Both the position numbers and the translations under genes were made by a program. The notes below the pieces were generated by a model, which searched no databases, was not told the origin of the DNA, and saw only the letters and a list, made by a program, of their open reading frames with translations. Positions 1-8,993 of a stretch of 17,549 nt of DNA are shown here, one piece after another. The stretch's first letter is position 1, and the number at the start of each line of letters is the position of its first letter. This stretch comes from an uncultured Porphyromonadaceae bacterium (GTDB taxonomy: Bacteria; Bacteroidota; Bacteroidia; Bacteroidales; Muribaculaceae): positions 1 to 17,549 of the forward strand of contig CAMWRO010000028.1 in the NCBI GenBank assembly GCA_947176615.1. Reading direction: 5' to 3'.

Positions 1-53
1 TTTTTATTTTCAGGTGGAAATCCGCATTTGTTTTATTTTTTGAGTGTTTTCTG

Positions 54-85
54 GTTGTGGTATTGTGAAGTCAAAAGTAATTTTG
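54..85 (+). promoter_or_regulatory. Bacteroidetes-type promoter upstream of the operon
   Basis: The -7 box TAATTTTG at 78-85 matches the Bacteroidetes consensus TAnnTTTG exactly. A GTTG at 54-57, one base off the TTTG -33 box, lies 20 bp upstream, which is within the expected spacing. Transcription would start near 92, giving a leader of about 50 bases before the ATG at 142. No comparable promoter was found in the gaps between the following genes, so this is the best candidate for driving the whole cluster. The match is by eye and the -33 box is imperfect. Confidence 0.6.
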
Positions 86-90
86 TAATC

Positions 91-102
91 GCTCAAATGA
101 GC
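91..102. repeat. short inverted repeat at the predicted transcription start
   Basis: GCTCA-AA-TGAGC forms a perfect 5-bp inverted repeat with a 2-base centre, six bases after the -7 box. It could be an operator half-site pair or a small leader hairpin. A 5-bp palindrome can easily occur by chance, so this is only a candidate. Confidence 0.25.
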
Positions 103-141
103 CTTTTAACCAGTTGTAAACTTATAAATCTCACATACCGG

Positions 142-2601
142 ATGAAACGTAATCTACTCTTGATTTCCATGATGACCGGCGCTCTGATGATGGGTGCGAC
201 ACAGTGGGACAATGGCCGATGGTCGCTCGTTCATGAAGACAACCGTCTTGACATCAGTTATGACGGCAAGCAGATTTTTCCCGATGTGTTCTCGACAGTC
301 ACCTATAACCTTGCGGGTGACGACACCGAATATACCATGAAGTCCAATGCCGACATGACGGCCGAAGTGACGGCCGAGACAGTCAGCGACGAGTTTGGCA
401 ACGGAATGAGCTATGTGTTCAGCTATACCGACGGTCATGGTGTCATGAAACAGCGCATCAACATCTATGACGAGCATCCCTATCTGATTGTCGGAGCCAC
501 AATCGAGGCGAAAGACGGCGGCCGCGTGGAGTCGCGCAAGATGATACCGTTTGCCACCGGCAAGTCGGCCTACCCGCTGCCCGGAACGGCCCAGCGCATT
601 CTGTGGGTGCCGTTTGACAACGAGAGCCACACCCTGCGTTACAAGAGCAGCAAATTCGGTTCGACCGTGAAGTCGCCCGAAGGTTGGGCGCTCGACACGT
701 CGAGCGAGGTCAGTGCGATTTATGACCCCGCGAGCCGTGAGGGAATCGTTGTCGGGTCAGTCGACCACGACAAGTGGAAAAGCGGAATCACTATCGGTCA
801 CAAGACCGGCGGCCGCGTTCCCAAGCTGGAGTGTCTCTCGGGCTGGACCGACTATAACCTGACCAAGGATGCCATCCCCCACGGAAAGGTAAAGGGTGAG
901 ACCGTGGCCTCGGCCCGCTACATGGTGGGATATTTTGACGACTGGCGCGAGGGCATGAACACCTTCGGCGATGCCAACAACCTTGTCGCTCCCCGTTTCA
1001 AGTGGGAAAAAGGCAATCCCGTCGGATGGAACTCGTGGGGCAACATGATGGACCACATCAACTATGACGGAGTCTATGAAACCGCCAAGTTCATGCACGA
1101 GAACCTGCGCGACCACGGATTTTTCGGCCGCGACAGCGTCATCACCGTCAGCCTCGACTCGTTCAACGGCAACGTGGGCGAGCTTAACCTCTGGAAACTC
1201 GGCACCAAGATATTCAGCAACGGCACCTACCAAGACGGCCGCGAGACCAAGCAGGGATGGAACATGGCCCTCGGCATGTATGGCGGCATGGTTGTGTGGA
1301 GCTGGACCCTCGACAGCAAGATTGACGGCACGGGGCTCAACGGAACCCGCGATTATTACTGGAAGGATGTCGCGCTGAAAGTCAACGGAAAATATTACGG
1401 ATATAACGGCGCCGATTCCTATGCTATCGACCCGACCCATCCCGCCATGCGCGCCAACCTTGAAAAGGCGTTTTCCGACTGGGCCCGCAACGGCACTAAA
1501 TATGTCAAGATGGACTTCATGAACGCCGCCATCCACGAGGGTGACTCATGGTATGACCCCGAAGTGACCACCGGCGTGATGGCCTATAACCGAGGAATGG
1601 AAATCGTGCGCGAGCTTGCCGAAAAATATGACATGTATATCGTGCTGGCGATGTCGCCGCTGTTCCCCTATCAGTATGCCCACGGGCGCCGCACCTGTTG
1701 CGACCGCTGGGGACGGCTTGGCGAAAGCGAGTTTGTCATGAACGCCGTTTCCTACGGCTGGTGGACCGACCGCCTCTACACGGTCAACGACCCCGACCAG
1801 ATGACAATGTGCCAGAACGATCACAACGCCTCGGAAACGCTTGGCGAAAACCGTGCCCGCGCTACCACCGGCATGGCCACCGGAGCGTTTATCTTCGGTG
1901 ATACCTTCAGCGACCACTGTTATTACACCAATAGTAACGGGAATCATGACCGTGGTGATGTGGTCGGTTATCCCGCCGAGTCGCGCCGCCGCGCCATCGA
2001 GATAATGGGCAATGAAGATATTAACCGCTATGTGCGCGAAAACATCGGGTCGTTCATGCCTGTCGAGGGCGACAACCCCAGCAGCAGTCAGGAAGCCGAG
2101 ACTCTTTACATGCGTGACACCGAGCAGTATTTCTATCTTGCCGTGTTCAACTGGAGCCATAGTGTCGAGCGCAAAGGCACGGTCGAGTACAGCCGTCTCG
2201 GCATCGACCCGGCCAACGTCGGCACGGTCAAGGAACTGTGGACCGGCGATGAGGTTATCCCCGGAGACAAGGGGCTCGACTACTCGGTTCCGGCAGCCGA
2301 CGTGCGTGTCTACCGCATCAGCAAGCTCGACTATGTTCCCGGCGAGAGTGCGATTGAAAATGTCGAGGCCGAGGACTCGCGACTTTCTGTCGAAATCGCC
2401 GGCGGAGTGTGCCGCATCGCCTCGTCCGAGGCTGTCAGAGCGGTCACCGTCTATGACATGGCCGGCTCGGCTGTCGCTGCCGTCTCGGGTGAAAATGTCA
2501 CCGAGTTGCCGGCAGACCTTTCTCATGGAGTCTACCTTGTCAGCTGCCGCATGGCGTCAACGGGAGCGGTCAGGACGGTCAAGGCCGTGGCTGCTAAATA
2601 A
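142..2601 (+). CDS. secreted clan GH-D glycoside hydrolase (alpha-galactosidase-like, divergent) with C-terminal sorting-type tail
   Basis: Predicted 819-aa exo-glycosidase related to the GH27/GH36 alpha-galactosidases. The ATG at 142 is chosen because it starts a clean signal peptide (MKRNLLLISMMTGALMMGA); reading further upstream to the TTG at 28 would run through the promoter. Residues about 20-285 form a beta-rich N-terminal domain and the (beta/alpha)8 barrel starts near GWNSWG (295-300). Candidate nucleophile is D458 in YVKMDF. Candidate acid/base is D521 in RRTCCDRWG, 63 residues later, a spacing similar to known GH36 enzymes. NDPDQM (549-554) resembles the GH27 NDPD motif. A beta-sandwich follows, then a C-terminal tail (about 755-819; VYDMAG near 770, GVYLVS near 796) like type IX secretion sorting domains. 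It does not match the canonical GH36 enzyme encoded later in the cluster. The sugar specificity (alpha-Gal, alpha-GalNAc or other) cannot be read from sequence. It is the first gene after the promoter. Confidence 0.75.
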   Translation: MKRNLLLISMMTGALMMGATQWDNGRWSLVHEDNRLDISYDGKQIFPDVFSTVTYNLAGDDTEYTMKSNADMTAEVTAETVSDEFGNGMSYVFSYTDGHGVMKQRINIYDEHPYLIVGATIEAKDGGRVESRKMIPFATGKSAYPLPGTAQRILWVPFDNESHTLRYKSSKFGSTVKSPEGWALDTSSEVSAIYDPASREGIVVGSVDHDKWKSGITIGHKTGGRVPKLECLSGWTDYNLTKDAIPHGKVKGETVASARYMVGYFDDWREGMNTFGDANNLVAPRFKWEKGNPVGWNSWGNMMDHINYDGVYETAKFMHENLRDHGFFGRDSVITVSLDSFNGNVGELNLWKLGTKIFSNGTYQDGRETKQGWNMALGMYGGMVVWSWTLDSKIDGTGLNGTRDYYWKDVALKVNGKYYGYNGADSYAIDPTHPAMRANLEKAFSDWARNGTKYVKMDFMNAAIHEGDSWYDPEVTTGVMAYNRGMEIVRELAEKYDMYIVLAMSPLFPYQYAHGRRTCCDRWGRLGESEFVMNAVSYGWWTDRLYTVNDPDQMTMCQNDHNASETLGENRARATTGMATGAFIFGDTFSDHCYYTNSNGNHDRGDVVGYPAESRRRAIEIMGNEDINRYVRENIGSFMPVEGDNPSSSQEAETLYMRDTEQYFYLAVFNWSHSVERKGTVEYSRLGIDPANVGTVKELWTGDEVIPGDKGLDYSVPAADVRVYRISKLDYVPGESAIENVEAEDSRLSVEIAGGVCRIASSEAVRAVTVYDMAGSAVAAVSGENVTELPADLSHGVYLVSCRMASTGAVRTVKAVAAK

Positions 2602-2630
2602 TTGTATTTATTCTTATAACGACTATTGCA

Positions 2631-5600
2631 ATGAGATTACGCAGAATCTCGACAATTTTATCACTGATGCTCATCGCCGTGCTCGGGGGAATCCTCCCCG
2701 AGGCATCGGCGAGAGCCATCAATTACTCGTTTAATCACATCGACAGTAACGAAGGGTTGTCATCGTCATGTGTCAAGACTATCTATCAGGACAGCTACGG
2801 GTTCATGTGGTTCGGAACTAAAAACGGCCTGAACCGTTACGACGGCAACATTCTGAAGCGTTACAACTGTTATGACTTCAATCTCCAGCGGGGCAACAAC
2901 AATATCGGGGCGCTCTATGAGACCCCCGACCACAAGCTGCTTGTCGGGACCGACCGCGGAGTCTATATCTATGACTTCGAGCAAGACCGGTTTGACTATC
3001 TCGATGCCAAGAGTGCCGACGGCACGTCGCCCGACGACTGGGTTCAGGACATAACCTCTGACCGCGACGGCAACGTGTGGATTCTCATCCCCAACCAAGG
3101 GATGTTCCGTTACAAGGACGGCGAGATGAAACATTACTCGGTCACGGGAAAGGTCAACGACAAGAACTATATCGCCGTGGGGCTGTGCAGTACCCGGGCC
3201 GGCGAAATTTATGCCGCCACTGTCCACTATGGCCTGTACCGCTATGATTCCAAGGTCGACGATTTTGTAAAAGTAGGTAACAACGGCGCCGGTTTTCGCG
3301 AGCTTGACGACCTCGTGTTGCAGATTGTCAGGGAGGGAGCCGACGGCAACCTGATACTGTGTACACAGGAAGGGTTGCTGTTTCATTACGACATCGCGAC
3401 CTGTACGCTCACGAAACTCCCGTTCACGCAGGGCGGCAAAATTTTTGCCCGCTCAATGATGTGTGTCGACAATGAAATCTGGCTCGGCACCCAGAACGGC
3501 CTGTATATCATAAACCGTGTCAGCGGACACGAGGAGTGCATAACCGAGGTTATCGACAACCCTTGCAGCCTTTCCAACAGCACGGTATATTATCTTTATT
3601 GTGACCGGGAAGGCAATGCGTGGATCGGGACAATGTTTGGCGGAGTCAACTTTTTCCAGCGCAACGGTTTCCGGTTTGACCGTTATACCCACACCGGCTC
3701 TCCGAAGTCGTTGACGAGCAACCGCCTGCGCGGAATGACCAAGGATAATGCCGGCCTCATCTATCTCGGTACCGAGGAATCGGGTTACAATGTGTTCAAT
3801 CCTTCAACCGGCGAGGTGGTGCGTTATGACAACGGACAGGTCTCGCTCACAGCCAAAACCTACGGCGACAATGTCTACATAGGATATTCCCGTTTCGGAA
3901 CCGACATTATCCGTAACGGCAAGGTCATTGCCAATGAATGTGCCAATATCATCAGCGAGTCGGCAAGCGTCAACAGTGTCTATTCGTTTTTGATTGACAA
4001 TTACGGGACCCGCTGGGTCGGGAGCGACTGGGGACTGTTCAAGGCTGTTTCGGGCAGCAACGAATATGTGCAGATTGACGAGATAGGGCAGTCTTGGATT
4101 TTTGACCTGTTTCAGGACAGCCGTGGACTGATATGGATTGCCTCGATGGGCAGCGGTGTGTGGAAATACAATCCATCGACCGGAAAATTCAAGCATTATC
4201 CCTATGACGAGCTGTACTCCAACGGATTGCGGAGCAACTCGGTCAGCTCGATTATGGAGGACAGCAAAGGTAACATATGGATTTCCACCGACCGCGGCGG
4301 ATTGTCGCGCTATGATGCCGGGGCCGACAGGTTTGAGACCTTCAGCATCGAGGAGGGACTGCCTGACAATGTGGTATATGATGTGCTTGAAGACAGAAAC
4401 GGTATGTTGTGGTTCGGAACCAACAGCGGTCTGGTCAAGTTTGACCCCGAAACCAAGTCGACCCTCGTGTTCACGACCCGTGACGGCCTTCTGACCAACC
4501 AGTTCAACTATCACTCGGCTGTCGCCGGGGACGACGGATATTTCTATTTCGGCTCCATGAATGGCCTGATCGCCTTCAATCCCGATATAGAACAGGCTTC
4601 TGACACGATATCACCGGTCTATTTCACCTCTCTGCGTCTCGCCGACCACGAGGTGGTGCCCGGCGATGAAAACTCCCCGCTGGACCGCAGCATCATGTTC
4701 ACCGACTGTGTTGAACTGCCCCACGACTTTCCCGGAATGACCATCGGGGTGTCGTCGCCCACTTTTTCGCGCCGCGGCTCGGTGAGATACTTCTACCGTC
4801 TTTCTCCCGGCGACTCCACTTGGCTGCCGCTGAAAGACAACCAGCTTTCGTTTGCCAACCTCTCGCCGGGCGACTACACCCTCGAAGTCATGGCGACCAA
4901 TGGCCGGGTGAACTATGTGAAGAAATTGAAAATCAATATCCTTGCCCCGTGGTACGGAACATGGACGGCCATGTGTGTATATCTGTTTCTGCTGATTGCT
5001 GCGATAGTCGGGTGGTGGTTCTGGTACCGTCGTTACAAGGAGCGTCAGTTGAAGGAGAAAGAACAGCTTTACAAGGTCAACAAGGAAAAAGAACTTTACG
5101 AGAACAAGGTTTCGTTCTTCACCGAGCTTGCCCACGAAATACGCACCCCGCTGTCGCTGATTGACGCTCCGCTGCAGGCAATCGATGACCTTAATGTCGA
5201 GGATGCGAGGGTGTTGCGCTATGTCAAAGTGATGAAACAGAACACTGCGCGCTTGTTGAACCTTACCGGCCAGTTGCTTGATTTTCAGAAAATAGGTGCC
5301 GACAAGTTTGACCTCAAATTTGAAAAGGTCGACATCACGTCGGTCGTAAACGAGACCCTTGAGCGGTTTGAACCGGCTATGGCCCTGAAAGGGAAAGAGG
5401 TCACCAAGACAATCCCGGCACGCACGATTTATGCCGTGGTCGACCGCGAGGCGGTTATCAAGATTCTGAGCAACATGTTCAACAACGCCCTCAAGTATTC
5501 CGACACCCGCATCGACATGTCGCTCAGTGCCGACGATACCAACTTTGTCGTGCGCGTCACCAGTGACGGCGGTAAGATTTCGGCCGAGAACTCGCTGCGC

Positions 5601-6701
5601 ATATTCGAGCCGTTCTTCCAAGTCGACAACAAGGCCGACAACAACGGCGTGGGCATTGGCTTGCCTCTCTGCCGCACTCTCGCCCATCTCCAGCACGGAA
5701 GCATCGAGGTCGAAGACACCGCCGAGGAAACCAACACGTTTGCCCTCACCCTGCCACTGCGTCAGGATGATGTCGAGATTGTCGCCCCCGATGCCGTAAA
5801 GAGCGATATGGACGAGTATATCATGAAAGAGGATGAGGTAAAACCGCGTGTGGATGCCGCCGAGCAGAGCTATTCGATTCTATTGGTCGAGGACAACGAG
5901 CAGATGCGCGACTTCCTCTACGACCAGCTCAGCCGGAATTTTGTGGTCGAGACTGCCGAGAACGGCGTTGACGCGCTTGACAAAATCAAGGAGCACAATT
6001 TTGACCTTATCGTCACTGACGTCATGATGCCCAAGATGGACGGGTATGAACTCTGTACCGCTATCAAGGAGGACATCAACCGCTCCCATCTTCCGGTAGT
6101 GTTCCTCACGGCCAAGAACGACCTTGACAGCAAGCTGAAAGCTCTCAAGTGTGGCGGCGAGGCTTATATCGAGAAACCGTTCTCGATCAAGTATTTCCAC
6201 CAGCAGATTCTGTCGCTGCTTGAAAACCGCCGTCACGAGCGCAAGGCGTTCCTGAAACAGCCGTTCTTCTCCATCGACAACATGAAGCTCACCAGTGCCG
6301 ACAAGGAATTCATGGACAAGGTCATCGCCAATATCTCGGCTAACATCTCAGATGAGAATTTCAGCGTCGAGTCGATGGCCGATGTCTTCTGCATGAGCCG
6401 TTCTTCACTCTTGCGCAAGATAAAGACTCTGTTCAACCAGTCGCCCATCGAGCTGATACGCACCATCAAGCTGAAAAAGGCCGCCGAGCTGATTCAGGAA
6501 GGAAAATTCCGCATCGGCGACGTGTGCTACATGGTCGGAATTAATTCGGCATCCTATTTCAGCAAATTGTTCTTCAAGCAGTTCGGCTTGTCACCCAAGG
6601 ATTTTGAAAAGCAGTGCAAAGCCAAGTCTCAGAATCTTGTGTCAAGCGAAAATTCAGATAATCAATTAATTACACCCCCTAATAAACCCACAGCGCAATG
6701 A
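2631..6701 (+). CDS. hybrid two-component system sensor kinase/response regulator (HTCS), AraC-type output
   Basis: This 1356-aa one-protein signalling system senses a glycan fragment in the periplasm and controls transcription of carbohydrate-use genes. A signal peptide (about 1-28) is followed by some 13-14 Reg_prop repeats (WFGTKNGL, WIGTMFGG, WISTDRGG and similar), enough for two seven-bladed propellers. A Y_Y_Y domain (about 714-775), one membrane helix (about 778-800) and a short coiled coil come next. The HisKA phosphoacceptor is H835 in HEIRTP. The ATPase domain (about 930-1043) has an N-box NNALKYSD and a GVGIGL glycine box, but its first glycine box reads SDGGKI (978-983), with Ser where Asp normally contacts adenine. 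The receiver has E1087/D1088, phosphoacceptor D1130 and K1182. An AraC-type helix-turn-helix (about 1217-1328) ends the protein. It lies 29 bp after the first enzyme gene and overlaps the GH3 gene by ATGA, implying translational coupling and autoregulation. Confidence 0.95.
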   Translation: MRLRRISTILSLMLIAVLGGILPEASARAINYSFNHIDSNEGLSSSCVKTIYQDSYGFMWFGTKNGLNRYDGNILKRYNCYDFNLQRGNNNIGALYETPDHKLLVGTDRGVYIYDFEQDRFDYLDAKSADGTSPDDWVQDITSDRDGNVWILIPNQGMFRYKDGEMKHYSVTGKVNDKNYIAVGLCSTRAGEIYAATVHYGLYRYDSKVDDFVKVGNNGAGFRELDDLVLQIVREGADGNLILCTQEGLLFHYDIATCTLTKLPFTQGGKIFARSMMCVDNEIWLGTQNGLYIINRVSGHEECITEVIDNPCSLSNSTVYYLYCDREGNAWIGTMFGGVNFFQRNGFRFDRYTHTGSPKSLTSNRLRGMTKDNAGLIYLGTEESGYNVFNPSTGEVVRYDNGQVSLTAKTYGDNVYIGYSRFGTDIIRNGKVIANECANIISESASVNSVYSFLIDNYGTRWVGSDWGLFKAVSGSNEYVQIDEIGQSWIFDLFQDSRGLIWIASMGSGVWKYNPSTGKFKHYPYDELYSNGLRSNSVSSIMEDSKGNIWISTDRGGLSRYDAGADRFETFSIEEGLPDNVVYDVLEDRNGMLWFGTNSGLVKFDPETKSTLVFTTRDGLLTNQFNYHSAVAGDDGYFYFGSMNGLIAFNPDIEQASDTISPVYFTSLRLADHEVVPGDENSPLDRSIMFTDCVELPHDFPGMTIGVSSPTFSRRGSVRYFYRLSPGDSTWLPLKDNQLSFANLSPGDYTLEVMATNGRVNYVKKLKINILAPWYGTWTAMCVYLFLLIAAIVGWWFWYRRYKERQLKEKEQLYKVNKEKELYENKVSFFTELAHEIRTPLSLIDAPLQAIDDLNVEDARVLRYVKVMKQNTARLLNLTGQLLDFQKIGADKFDLKFEKVDITSVVNETLERFEPAMALKGKEVTKTIPARTIYAVVDREAVIKILSNMFNNALKYSDTRIDMSLSADDTNFVVRVTSDGGKISAENSLRIFEPFFQVDNKADNNGVGIGLPLCRTLAHLQHGSIEVEDTAEETNTFALTLPLRQDDVEIVAPDAVKSDMDEYIMKEDEVKPRVDAAEQSYSILLVEDNEQMRDFLYDQLSRNFVVETAENGVDALDKIKEHNFDLIVTDVMMPKMDGYELCTAIKEDINRSHLPVVFLTAKNDLDSKLKALKCGGEAYIEKPFSIKYFHQQILSLLENRRHERKAFLKQPFFSIDNMKLTSADKEFMDKVIANISANISDENFSVESMADVFCMSRSSLLRKIKTLFNQSPIELIRTIKLKKAAELIQEGKFRIGDVCYMVGINSASYFSKLFFKQFGLSPKDFEKQCKAKSQNLVSSENSDNQLITPPNKPTAQ

Positions 6702-8974
6702 AAAGACTGTTTGCGACAATGGCTGTGACCGCAGCACTTGTTACTACGCCCTCTCTCTCGTCGGCGGCAAAAAAGCCGCTGTATAAGGATCCGAAGGCCC
6801 CGATCGAGGCCCGTGTAGATGACCTGTTGAGCCGCATGACTCTCCACGAGAAAGTGCAGCAGCTGCAGAACAACTCTGTGGGACGTGTCGATGAAATCCC
6901 GGGCCGTTACGGCAAGGTGTCTCCCGGAAGCGTGCATGAAATGGGCGGTTCGGCCTATGATGCCGCCGTGCTGTTTACCGAGATGCAGAAATATCTTGCC
7001 GACTCTACTCGTCTCGGCATCCCGGCACTGACTTCGGTCGAGGGTATTCACGGAATTATTCAGAACGGATGCACGATTTTCCCGCAGGCAATCGCGCTCG
7101 GTGCAACGTTCAATCCGTCGCTCGTCGAGCGGATGACAGCCGCCGAGGCCGCCGAGGCCCGCGTGATGGGCATCAGCCAGTTCCTCTCGCCCGTGCTTGA
7201 TATTGCCCGCGAGCTCCGCTGGGGGCGTGTCGAGGAGACCTACGGGGAGGACCCCTATCTGATCGGCGAGATGGCGACCGCATTTGTCAACGGCGCGCAG
7301 AAAAACGGCGTCGGATGTATGCCCAAGCACTTTGTGGCCCACGGAACCCCTACCGGCGGTCTCAACTGCGCCACTGTTGCCGGTGGCGAGCATGAACTCC
7401 GCAACCTGTATGCCTACCCCTTTGCCAAGGTATTCAAGAACGCTCACCCCATCGCTGTCATGAGCTGCTACTCGGCCTATGACGGTGTCCCCATGACCGG
7501 TTCTCATTATTACATGACCGAATTTCTCCGCGACGAGCTGGGATTTGACGGCTTTGTGTATTCCGACTGGGGTTCTGTCGACCGCATCCGCGTGTTTCAC
7601 AACGCCGTGGCTACCCCCGAGGAAGCCGGTCGCCAGTGTCTCATCGCCGGTATCGACATGGAGGTGTCGTCAGGTACCTACGGTTCATTTGAAGATCAGG
7701 TCAGAAACGGCCTCCTCGACGAGAAATATATCGACATCGCCTGCCGCCGCGTGCTTGAGGCGAAATTCAAGCTCGGACTCTTTGACAACGCCGGCGGACA
7801 GCCCGAAAAGGTAGCCGAGGTAGTGCGCTGCCCCGAGCATGTGGCGCTTGCCAAGGAGATTGCCGACGAGAGTGTGGTGCTGCTCGAAAATGACGGCATC
7901 CTGCCCCTTGATGTGAAAAAATACAAGTCGGTCGCTGTCCTCGGCCCCAACAGCAACTACGGCATCGCCGGTGACTACGGCTGGGTGGGACGCGACGACA
8001 AGGAGTGCGTGACTCTCTATGACGCACTGAAAGAGAAACTTGCCGGAAAGGCTGTGGTCAACCAGCTTGACGGTTGCGACTGGTGGAGTCAGGATGACAG
8101 CTCTATCGCCGCTGCTGCCGACCTTGCCGCCAAGAGTGACCTTGCCGTTGTCGCCGTGGGCACACGCAGCTGGTGGCTCGGCCGCAATGCAAAGGGCAAT
8201 ATCGCGACCTCGGGTGAAGGTTTCGACCTTTCGTCACTTGACCTCCCCGGCCGTCAGCTTGACCTGCTGAAAGCTGTCAAGGCTACCGGAAAGCCGATGA
8301 TTGTGGTTCTCATAACCGGCAAGCCGCTTGTCATGTCATGGGCCAAGGAGAATGCCGATGCTGTCCTTGTCCAGTTCTATGGCGGCGAGCAGCAGGGCAA
8401 CGCGCTTGCCGATGTGCTGCTGGGCGATGTTAACCCCTCGGGAAAACTCAATGTCTCTTTCCCCCGCAGCACCGGAAACACCCCCTGTTACTATAATTAC
8501 TACACCAGCGACCGCGAAAACATCTATGATAAAGGCGGCTCGCCCGAGGAACCCAATCTCCACTATGTGTTTGAAAAGCCCTATGCGCTCTGGAACTTCG
8601 GTCACGGAAAGAGTTATACGACCTTTGAATACAGCGAGCCGGTGTTCAGCGGCGATACCTTCGGCCCCGACGGGACTCTGACCGTCACTGTCGACGTGAC
8701 CAACACCGGCGACCGCGACGGCAAGGAGGTGGTGCAGCTCTATGTGCAGGACAAGATAAGCACGGTGTCTACACCCGATCAGATGCTTCGAGCCTTTGAC
8801 AAGCAGCTTATTCCCGCCGGAGAGACCCGCACTTTTACGCTCACTCTCCCGATGGAGGAACTGAAACTTTACAACATTGACCGCAAGTATGTGGTCGAGC
8901 CGGGCGAATTTGAAATTCAGATTGGCGCCGCCAGTGACGACATTAAGTCCCGAAAGACTATAACTGTGAAATAA
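6698..8974 (+). CDS. glycoside hydrolase family 3 beta-glycosidase (beta-glucosidase/xylosidase type), periplasmic
   Basis: Predicted 758-aa GH3 enzyme that removes beta-linked sugars from non-reducing ends with retention of configuration. A signal peptide without a lipobox (about 1-23) precedes the GH3 N-terminal barrel, with substrate-binding K210-H211 in PKHFVAHG and nucleophile D290 in VYSDWG. The C-terminal alpha/beta sandwich holds a likely acid/base E507 in SGEGFDLSSLDLPG. A fibronectin-III-like domain occupies about 647-758. The absence of a NagZ-type KHFPGHG dyad argues against beta-N-acetylglucosaminidase activity, and KHFVAHG with SDWG favours the beta-glucosidase/xylosidase group. 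The exact sugar is undetermined. Its ATG overlaps the HTCS stop codon (ATGA), so the two genes are cotranscribed and probably translationally coupled. Length is normal for the three-domain GH3 architecture and the gene looks intact. Confidence 0.93.
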   Translation: MKRLFATMAVTAALVTTPSLSSAAKKPLYKDPKAPIEARVDDLLSRMTLHEKVQQLQNNSVGRVDEIPGRYGKVSPGSVHEMGGSAYDAAVLFTEMQKYLADSTRLGIPALTSVEGIHGIIQNGCTIFPQAIALGATFNPSLVERMTAAEAAEARVMGISQFLSPVLDIARELRWGRVEETYGEDPYLIGEMATAFVNGAQKNGVGCMPKHFVAHGTPTGGLNCATVAGGEHELRNLYAYPFAKVFKNAHPIAVMSCYSAYDGVPMTGSHYYMTEFLRDELGFDGFVYSDWGSVDRIRVFHNAVATPEEAGRQCLIAGIDMEVSSGTYGSFEDQVRNGLLDEKYIDIACRRVLEAKFKLGLFDNAGGQPEKVAEVVRCPEHVALAKEIADESVVLLENDGILPLDVKKYKSVAVLGPNSNYGIAGDYGWVGRDDKECVTLYDALKEKLAGKAVVNQLDGCDWWSQDDSSIAAAADLAAKSDLAVVAVGTRSWWLGRNAKGNIATSGEGFDLSSLDLPGRQLDLLKAVKATGKPMIVVLITGKPLVMSWAKENADAVLVQFYGGEQQGNALADVLLGDVNPSGKLNVSFPRSTGNTPCYYNYYTSDRENIYDKGGSPEEPNLHYVFEKPYALWNFGHGKSYTTFEYSEPVFSGDTFGPDGTLTVTVDVTNTGDRDGKEVVQLYVQDKISTVSTPDQMLRAFDKQLIPAGETRTFTLTLPMEELKLYNIDRKYVVEPGEFEIQIGAASDDIKSRKTITVK

Positions 8975-8993
8975 TCAATAGTTTAACATAATT

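Noticed and set aside
28..141. In-frame N-terminal extension of the first enzyme from a TTG at 28
   Set aside because: It would place 38 unlikely residues before a clean signal peptide and would run through the promoter boxes; ATG 142 is the better start.
4611..5696. Open frame of 361 codons on the - strand opposite the HTCS kinase region
   Set aside because: The + strand encodes conserved Y_Y_Y, HisKA and ATPase motifs here; no domain was recognised in the reverse frame.
8975..8993. Possible second promoter (TAGTTTAA) before the esterase gene
   Set aside because: It departs from TAnnTTTG at the last two bases, the gap is only 19 bp, and no -33 box at suitable spacing is evident.
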